Assembly (NCBI GenBank): GCA_011319805.1
Contig: SJRY01000136.1
Coordinates: 248,001 to 312,000, forward strand
Reading direction: 5' to 3'
DNA: 64,000 nucleotides
From: Macrocybe gigantea
Taxonomy: Eukaryota > Basidiomycota > Agaricomycetes > Agaricales > Callistosporiaceae
Part shown: in pieces, positions 57,601 through 64,000 of the stretch
Numbering within the stretch: the stretch's first letter is position 1
Layout of the letters: every line of letters starts with the position of its first letter
The notes under the pieces: generated by a model
What the model saw: only the letters and a program-made list of their open reading frames with translations
What the model was told of the DNA's origin: nothing
Databases searched by the model: none
Translations under genes and position numbers: made by a program

Positions 57601-58936
57601 CACTCCTGAATGAGGAAGGTCAAAGGAGTATTGAATCGTAGTCGCTGTGACGGCGGAAAAGAAGGTGGCGACAGTGGACAGATTGAGAAGATTGGCTGCC
57701 CCATGCTTTTGTGCGAACCGAATGGTCGGTACACCTAGGATCAATCCACTTGGTACAAAAATGAGGACTTGTATACGACAAGATGACTGACCAACTTCAA
57801 TGAACATGGACAAAGTTGATGTTATGCTATCAATATGCTCGCCCATTTCCGTTGATAAATCGTGAATGTAGCGTTGTACGGCAGGGTAGCGAAAGTGTCC
57901 TACGATCAGGGTCGAATTCAATTATGGTTGTGCTTGGTAAATTTGCCAAGTCACCAACCTGCATATTCCTTCAGACACGAGGCCCAATACTGACGGATGG
58001 GATCAGACACTAATATCTTGAACGTAGATGCTCTTCACCTTGAGATCACCCTCAAACGAAGAGATCGAAGCGTTGACTGCTTCATCCGTGAACTCCGGAA
58101 ACTCGTTTAGACAGTTGAGAAAGGTCATCACGTCCGTTGCCAAGGCTTCTAATTGTTGCGGGAAGAACTCCAAGTCCAAATTTTCCATGACTATTGGACG
58201 CGAGACGTGCGGTGGGGTCTTTTGTTTTGTTTTTCCGCGCCTTCGGCGTCGGCCTATGGTTTGTGTTTCATTGATGAACTCTCTGGAAATTCTTGTGATC
58301 TTGCGTGGAAAGAGGTCGGCAGCATTCTCTCGATAGAGGTACAATATTTGAGCAAGCCGTTCTCGAAGATGGAACGCAGATGATAGGATAGCGACCGAGC
58401 TGCCAAGTTGACGGGCGGCGTTTGCAAAATTCCGGAGCTGAGAAGAATACGCGTCAGTAATTGAGGTTCTGGGCATCCACCAAGTCAGAAGGAGACCAGA
58501 CTTCTTTGTCCAAATTATTTATGCGCCTTGTGATAATGATAAGCCGTGATCCGCAAAGTCGAGGAATAGTCCCACCTCTGAAATTTATTGAACGCCTCAG
58601 CACCGACGACCTGGAGATGTTCATCGACCGTCGCTTGAAATGCGCGACCTTATTGAGACATTGCCATTGGTCGAACAGTATTTACTCACGAACGTCTCTG
58701 TCATCCTCAAAGTTCGGTTGTTGTGCCAAGCCTTCGTGGACACGTTAACACTCGGTGGGGGGATCAAAAAGAGCGGGTGACGAACTGGGTACAGCCTCCT
58801 CCCCTTGCTTGAGTAGCATCTCGACCAAGCTCAGGATGGTTTCCCTCCGGCTAGGAGACTGTATCGGACGGCCGGTGGGAGTGGTGGCTCCATGGGGACG
58901 GGATTCAACGAAATCTGTAGGAAAGACAGTGGGCAT
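54657..58936 (-). CDS. Membrane-anchored WD40-repeat protein
   Basis: Large multi-exon protein joining an N-terminal helical and membrane part to a C-terminal WD40 propeller. The N-terminal exons read MPTVFPTDFVESRPHG, then EMTETF-VVGAEAFNKFQR, LRNFANAARQLGSSVAIL, LRERLAQILYLYRENAADLF, YPAVQRYIHDLSTEMGEHID and FIEVGVPTIRFAQKHGAANL. Three or four hydrophobic helices follow (VATFFSAVTATTIQYSF, FWFASLVFSIAAAVNSLL, SPLVFLVVSVACFSIGLC, TVFTAITSFGLTAV). A disordered Ser/Pro-rich stretch (about 56750-56900) leads to WD repeats (VRHLQFSPDGKYLATSR, GQVAWSPTGHTLLTKL, LHDVAITPDSLRLIGVG, GGDIHIWDQESG, FATGSHDGAVRVWTKR). Stop 54657-54659. The WD part resembles WDR26-type propellers by pattern only. The N-terminal exon joins use two short introns that I inferred. 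Function unknown. Confidence 0.78.
55240..55255. repeat. 16-base G homopolymer in an intron
   Basis: A run of 16 G on the plus strand (C on the coding strand) inside an intron of the WD40 gene, just before the acceptor that leads to YMPKAPVDFAGPSYF. Confidence 0.9.
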
Positions 58937-60076
58937 AACTGGGCGATGAATACATATAAACGTGCAATCAGAAATCGAAAAGCGCTACTAACTTGAAAGA
59001 AACGACGGCTCCCTTTTTTAAGGAAGACGTGAACGTGAGGGAGTGTTGTGGGCTGGGGTCGTGGTCAGGGCGCCAGATCAGTGGTAATGCGACGAAAATC
59101 GCAGGCGGTCCCCTGAATTAAAAAACGCAGCAGACGGGTCAAACGTCGTGGTAGTGGTGGTGGTCGGAGGACAAGACGAGATCATTTTGTGAATTCAGGC
59201 CGTCGCTAAAGGGTCCCCACACGCGGCAGTCAGTTAATCCCTGCCTTTTTCGGACGCAGTAAACTCACCTCACGTGATCGAGAACGGCCAATTTCATTTC
59301 GGCATCAGCAAAAAAACCAGTCCTCGCCTCTGCGGTGCTGCCTGCGGCAGACATCCTCCTCCTCGTCCCCGTAACTCGTCCCGAACAATCTTCTCACCTC
59401 GCCATCACAGTTTTGACTGATCTAGACTCGCATCTGGCAAGCTGTGTCATTGTGTGAACATCATATCAACAGCCACTACACACCTAACAGCCTCCACAAG
59501 AGCCCGAGGTCCCCCTCACCTGGTATTACGAATTCTGTCCTTGAAAAATGTAAGCATCCTAGATCACTCTTCTCGGCTCTTTTTTCAATGCCTGATAAGA
59601 TCCATCTCGCTGCGAACCAAAGGCACTCCTCCAAAACCCGCCAACACGCTTCCTAATTGCTATCTCAATGGCGACACTCGCTCGTCCAAGGCTTTCCACG
59701 CGTCCTGCAATCAGTCCAAGCCACGATTTGGCTTCGGCAATTCCGACCCCATTTCCGCGAGACCTTCTGGTTCGCGAGCTGAACCACGCAGAGTCTACGA
59801 GCACGGCCCCCTAGACGAGCAGCAATCGCAACCCTTGGCCCAAGTTGATCAGACCAAACAAGGGCAAGAGGAAGAAGCTCATGAGTTGACGGCAAGACAC
59901 GCCCTTGTGAGGATAGATTCCGTTATCTGTGATAGCAAAATGTCTTGACATATGTCCCACAGCACGAAGTAATGCCGTCCATTGCATACGTAAAGAAATC
60001 TTGCCTTATGACTCTCAACAATCTCTTATTCGTACCCGCAAAGTGGAGCCCAATCGTCCCGGACCGTCGGCACTCG
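58937..60076. other. Divergent promoter / leader region
   Basis: About 1.1 kb between the WD40 and E3-ligase gene starts. It includes a TGGTGG-rich patch (about 59145-59170). A plus-strand frame (59454-59948) contains KPRFGFGNSDP and QTKQGQEEEAHEL and might be an upstream exon of the ligase gene; this is not established. Confidence 0.4.
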
Positions 60077-63000
60077 ATGCCTTCCAGCATAAGTTCTCCA
60101 AACGCTTCGCAAGCTGAAGCGGACTCGTCATCGATCGCTTTGCGTACCCTTCTCGCCAACCTGCGCTGTCGCGAGGCTTCGGGTGTCATGGTCGAATTCC
60201 ACGAGCCTCGCGACGAAGCTGAGCTTCTTCATGAGCTCAGAACACGCATTGACTCCATATCTTCTACACTAGACCCTGCAGACGCGGAGCTCGCGACGTC
60301 CCTGGCTTCTCTCTTATTCAATCTGCACCGCCTGTCTCATTTGCAGGCGACCCCGGCCCATCCGCTCTCGCCATCCACGTCTCGTATCGGGTGGTCGAAG
60401 AGCGAATCTTCCACGCCGGGGAATCATTTTGACGTGCTCAAACGGCAACTCAACGATTTCCAGTTGGAACGCATCTCCTTTCAACACGAGCTGTTGGGAT
60501 CTGGTGCTCCACCTGTCCTCGTGGTGGAAACAGCGCTTCTCTGGGCTAAAATTGATGAGGAGCTCGAAACTGTTATGGCAATGTGTAAAGAGCGAACCGA
60601 GGGTCTTCCTCGCGCTTCCATCGATGCACTTCCACCTCAATATGACCCTGAAGATTACCATACAGAGGAGTTACCCGAGTACGAAGCCGGAGGGAGGGTT
60701 TCTTTGGACGGTAGCAAATCACGGTCTGAAAACACGCTGTCGCCAAGCAGTACGCGGCAGATGGATGAGAAGATGAGGTTGGATTTGGAGAACGTCACAA
60801 TGGCAATCGACCGGCTTTACCTGGTGGCCCCCAACTTCACAACCAGCGCGTCGAGTTGAAATCCACCAAGTTGGCACAGATGGAAAAGGCCGAAAAAGAG
60901 GGACCCTTGTCGTTGCGTGCTGGGAAAGGAAAGGAACGCGATGTCCGTGAACTCGAGAACATCCTTGATCTCTTGAACAAGGCCTCCGAGCGTTCGTTGA
61001 AGGACCAGGCAGTGGTCCTTGAGGGCGGATTCCCAGGACTGCTGGAGAAGACGAGACAGAAGGACATCGCAAAGGTGAGTCGCATTTAATGCTGTCGTAT
61101 CGTCTATGCTCACAGTAGCTGCCAGAGAGAAGCATTTGTCGAGCAACTCGCCCAGCACTCCCAGTCTGGCAGACTTCACGACCAAGACGCCGTTCTCCAC
61201 CCGCGTTCCAAGGATCCGCATGCGCTTCTCACCTTTCCGGAGTTCATTCGAGAGCCGGTCCCGTCGAGGGACATTCTACTCCATTACTCTCAGCGAATGG
61301 AAAATTCCACGCGAGAAACAGCGTCCTCGCACATGGAGCAGTCCGAAGACGGTCTCTCTAATGTTCCCGCCGAAAAGGAGAAGAAAAGCCTTCGGAATCG
61401 GAGCTTGTCCGCGTCTTCTCTCTCGTGGTTCAGGCCATCTTCTAGATCGGGTTCATCCAGTAATAGCGGCAGTGAGCCCTCTTCACAGTCTGGGTCGCGT
61501 TCACGCGCAATTAATGTCATACCGTCGGTTCCGACTGGTAAGAATGACCGCTTCATAATATTCATTACTATTAATAATCTCTCGTAATCTCCCGTAGTGG
61601 CTTTTGATATCTCTTATGTTGCTGAATACCACGGGTCGCTCCAGCACGTGTTGGTTTTCTTTACTGCGACGGGCGCTACTCAAGGCCTTGACATGGAGGC
61701 TGAAGTAGTGTCGCCACTTTCCGAGGGCCATCCCCAAGGAAGCGATCGCTTAATTATCAGAAATGGGTCCCCCAATTCTATCGAATTAGCCCTTCCCGCG
61801 TGTGTGCCATACGGCAGACAGGAAGTGAGAGCCCAGTCCGGGTATCACGAGATCAAGCTGGCCACCATCGCGTCGCCATCATCCGCCTCAACGGACGATC
61901 ACTCGACCCTTCTCGATGCGTCACAGCTCTCCACGATGAAGCCCACTGCATTCACATGTGCGTCATGTTCCCTCCCCGTCGTCCAGGCTTCAAAGATCCA
62001 CGACTATCGGGATCTACCGTCAGAACATTGGGAGGAGCTCGTCGACGCTTGGATGTGTCACTCCGATCAAAAGCTGCATGCCCAGGTGCTCGAACGCAGT
62101 CAGCGAGGCTTCTGGCCCAGCGCAGGCCAAGCACTTGTCGGAGGGAGTTACATTCTGTTTGAAGAAGGCTCCATGACGAAACACAACATCCATATCCCTC
62201 AGGACTCAAAGGTAAAGAAACTCGCGCTTCTCTTTTTCATGTTTCCCCGGCAAAAGTCGCTGGACGATCAAGAAGACTGGCGTTGGCATGTTCTCTCACC
62301 AACGGCCGCCTGCTCTGGTGCTCGAGGCAATAGGAACAACGTTTCAGATTGCTCGAAGCCCTTGGTTGGTTTTGAATGATCTGTAAACTATGTTTTATTG
62401 TCGATCGGTGCCAAGGCAGCGGTTACCCGGTTGATACAAGGCGTCCTAAATTAACAAGTGACAGCTTCTCTGCTGCATTTGGTCACTCTTTCAAACAACT
62501 CTCGTGTTGTCGAGGTTCATGTCGCGAGGGCTACGCTTGAGGGCACAGTTTTTTACTACATTTTTTTCTCTCAAAATTTATACCTCGCATTTTGCGCCTC
62601 GTTCTCAATCACTTCCTCGACAGTCTGGAGGAGACTGGTGTCTAGCCCGTTGTCTCTGTGGTGCGATTATTGGCCGATGTCAAGATCATCGAAAGGAGGA
62701 CGGAGTCCGCGAAATGACTTACCGTTTATTCAAGTTTTCCATTCGGCCTGTTAGCCCCACCACCGAGTACGTTGCCTATTCACATATCACAGCGTCATGA
62801 GTTTACAATGAGTGATTCAGGCCCTCGCGGATTCCGCTTTCTGCGTTCATCGTGGAGGACATGATCGAATTTACTCAGGCTCATGCCACATATCGCTTCG
62901 TCGTCATGGATGAAGAAGATGAAATTCCTCGGATTCTCGTGAGCTTGCCGCCCTGGCATACGGCATATTATCTGAACTTTTCCCACAGATTTGGCTTTTC

Positions 63001-63132
63001 AAGCCCAGCTTGCGACTTGCGTATACCACGCCTAGGCCTTATGCCCTGCCGAAGACTGCGTCGATTCGCGCAGCTAAAGTGCTATATAAAGTGCTGACAC
63101 CCTCGGAGCGGTCGGCAGAACTCAAAACGTGA
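60077..63132 (+). CDS. UBE3D-like (HECT_2) E3 ubiquitin ligase with long N-terminal extension
   Basis: The C-terminal half matches the E2-binding UBE3D family: DISYVAEYHGSLQHVLVFF, FTCASCSLPVVQ, YRDLPSEHWEELVDAWMCH, FWPSAGQALVGGSYILFEE, PRCLCGAIIGRCQ, YRLFKFSIRPVSPTTE, IPLSAFIVEDMIEFTQAHAT, DEEDEIPRIL-IWLFKPSLRLAYTT, ending TPSERSAELKT at stop 63130-63132. It should help transfer ubiquitin with its partner E2. The N-terminal half (about 480 residues) is helical and has no family name I can give: ELLHELRTRIDSISSTLD, WAKIDEELETVMAMCKE, HNQRVELKSTKLAQMEKAE, RELENILDLLNKASE. It joins the ligase part by a phase-matched intron ending near 61598. One C appears missing at 60828-60832. The intron at 62282-62645 is unusually long (364 nt). 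Start ATG 60077 is the best guess. Confidence 0.85.
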
Positions 63133-64000
63133 ACTCGTGTCTCCCTGATAGCTTATCGATCGTGGCTGACTTATCGAACCTCATGTAGAATCCTTGATAG
63201 ATACCCTGGCTTCCCTCAGGCGGAATATCTGTATTATCCCCTATCTGTTTGTCGTCGGCTCGCAGGCCTGTTGAGAGAAAGTAACAGTGCCTATCCAGAG
63301 AGCATGCGCACAATGACGGGGCTGCAAGTTGGCTGGCTCCAACGTTCTTGATTAGACCGGACAATGTCTAAGACTCAGCCTGCGGACCCCCTTTTGCTTT
63401 ACCGTGCGCTTCGTTGATTTATTCGTACCTCGTGGTCCTTGTGCATGCATGTATTTCTACATTTGCTAAGAATACGTTTTTGTAAGAGAATGCATCACAG
63501 TCGATGTTCCTACAGTGACATTGCAATGGCACAATCTCCGCTTGGCGGCCTGCATCGGATACCTCCGTGATTTTGATTGACCAACCTCATTTCTCTACTT
63601 GTCAAGCAGTGACACGACACAAATGGCGACAAGGAGACCCTTATGTGGCATTATGAATCTTCATTTACGCATAGAACTCCATTAAAACGCCTGATTATGA
63701 CCTCGACCTGCAAACTCGAACGAACGAGATAGATTGCGAGAAATTCTTGGCTGTTACGGTATTACCCACATCTTCGAAGTTGTCATTATGCATAGTTATT
63801 AATCGTCACCGAATGCATCAGTTCTGCTAGAGGCGCTAAAATGGCGTTTCACCTTCACGAATGCAGAGCATTCTCCGTGTCAAATTGGGGCTTGAAAGAA
63901 AGCCTCCGAGTGGCACGGGATCGAATGACGCCTCTCAAGACCACAGTAATCTTCATTCAAGACAATACCAACCCTTCGGAGCTCGCAGGGAAGAAAAGGG
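63133..64000. other. Distal intergenic region, nothing recognised
   Basis: About 870 bp to the window edge. Frames are short and unsupported on both strands; it presumably holds the 3' UTR of the ligase gene. Confidence 0.5.

Noticed and set aside
58660..58789. Plus-strand frame reading like a protein end (VEQYLLTNVSVILKVRLL)
   Set aside because: The minus strand here joins, with matching phases, the exons EMTETF, VVGAEAFNKFQR and LRNFANAARQLGSS of the WD40 gene, so the plus-strand frame is an antisense shadow.

Overview
The window looks like nuclear DNA of a basidiomycete fungus, most likely an agaricomycete. Genes are dense, lie on both strands, and are cut by many short GT-AG introns of about 45-65 nt. 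Coding exons are moderately GC-rich. Eukaryote-only proteins are present (Pol III subunit C31, Yra1/Aly, farnesyltransferase alpha, GRAB golgin, mitochondrial 2-oxoglutarate dehydrogenase E2). Several families look typical of agaricomycetes (ABCC transporter, beta-sandwich single-pass membrane protein, secreted acid sphingomyelinase, secreted S41 peptidase). I saw no rRNA, tRNA, CRISPR or recognisable transposon.

Layout. 1-670 (-) 5' part of ornithine acetyltransferase. 1201-3986 (+) acid sphingomyelinase. 4440-11316 (+) ABCC exporter. 12136-13224 (+) single-pass membrane protein. 14048-16284 (-) malic enzyme. 16.3-20.4 kb is mostly empty, with one small TATA-driven gene (-). 20419-21550 (-) KduD-like SDR, divergent from 21928-23385 (+) polyol dehydrogenase. 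25649-28696 (-) S41 peptidase, divergent from 29099-30410 (+) DUS1. 30837-33243 (-) F-box protein. 33515-35344 (+) GRAB golgin. 35724-36552 (-) RPC31, divergent from 36778-38305 (+) Yra1/Aly. 38580-39927 (+) farnesyltransferase alpha. 40089-41139 (-) secreted beta-sandwich protein. 41399-43282 (+) KGD2. 45400-46902 (+) PNRC/Edc1-like protein. 46.9-49.5 kb is a pyrimidine-biased non-coding stretch, followed by an unresolved coding-like stretch. 50402-53025 (-) three tandem small cationic secreted proteins. 54657-58936 (-) membrane-anchored WD40 protein, divergent from 60077-63132 (+) UBE3D-like E3 ligase.

The most novel item is the tandem family at 50.4-53.0 kb: three paralogous two-exon genes of 64-68 codons. 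Each encodes a signal peptide, a short acidic segment ending in Leu-Glu exactly at the exon junction, then (V/L)RSP followed by an extremely basic tail. One tail holds 14 consecutive arginines. Each gene has its own TATA box at a similar distance. They look like secreted polycationic peptides, possibly antimicrobial or polyanion-binding; I do not recognise a described family. A second notable point is a 653-nt intron in the Yra1/Aly gene, reminiscent of the long autoregulatory intron of yeast YRA1.

A caution for users: at least five reading-frame breaks in conserved genes (two in the ABCC gene, one each in malic enzyme, Yra1 and UBE3D) are each repaired by one extra base in a homopolymer. This pattern points to homopolymer contractions in the assembly rather than to pseudogenes.
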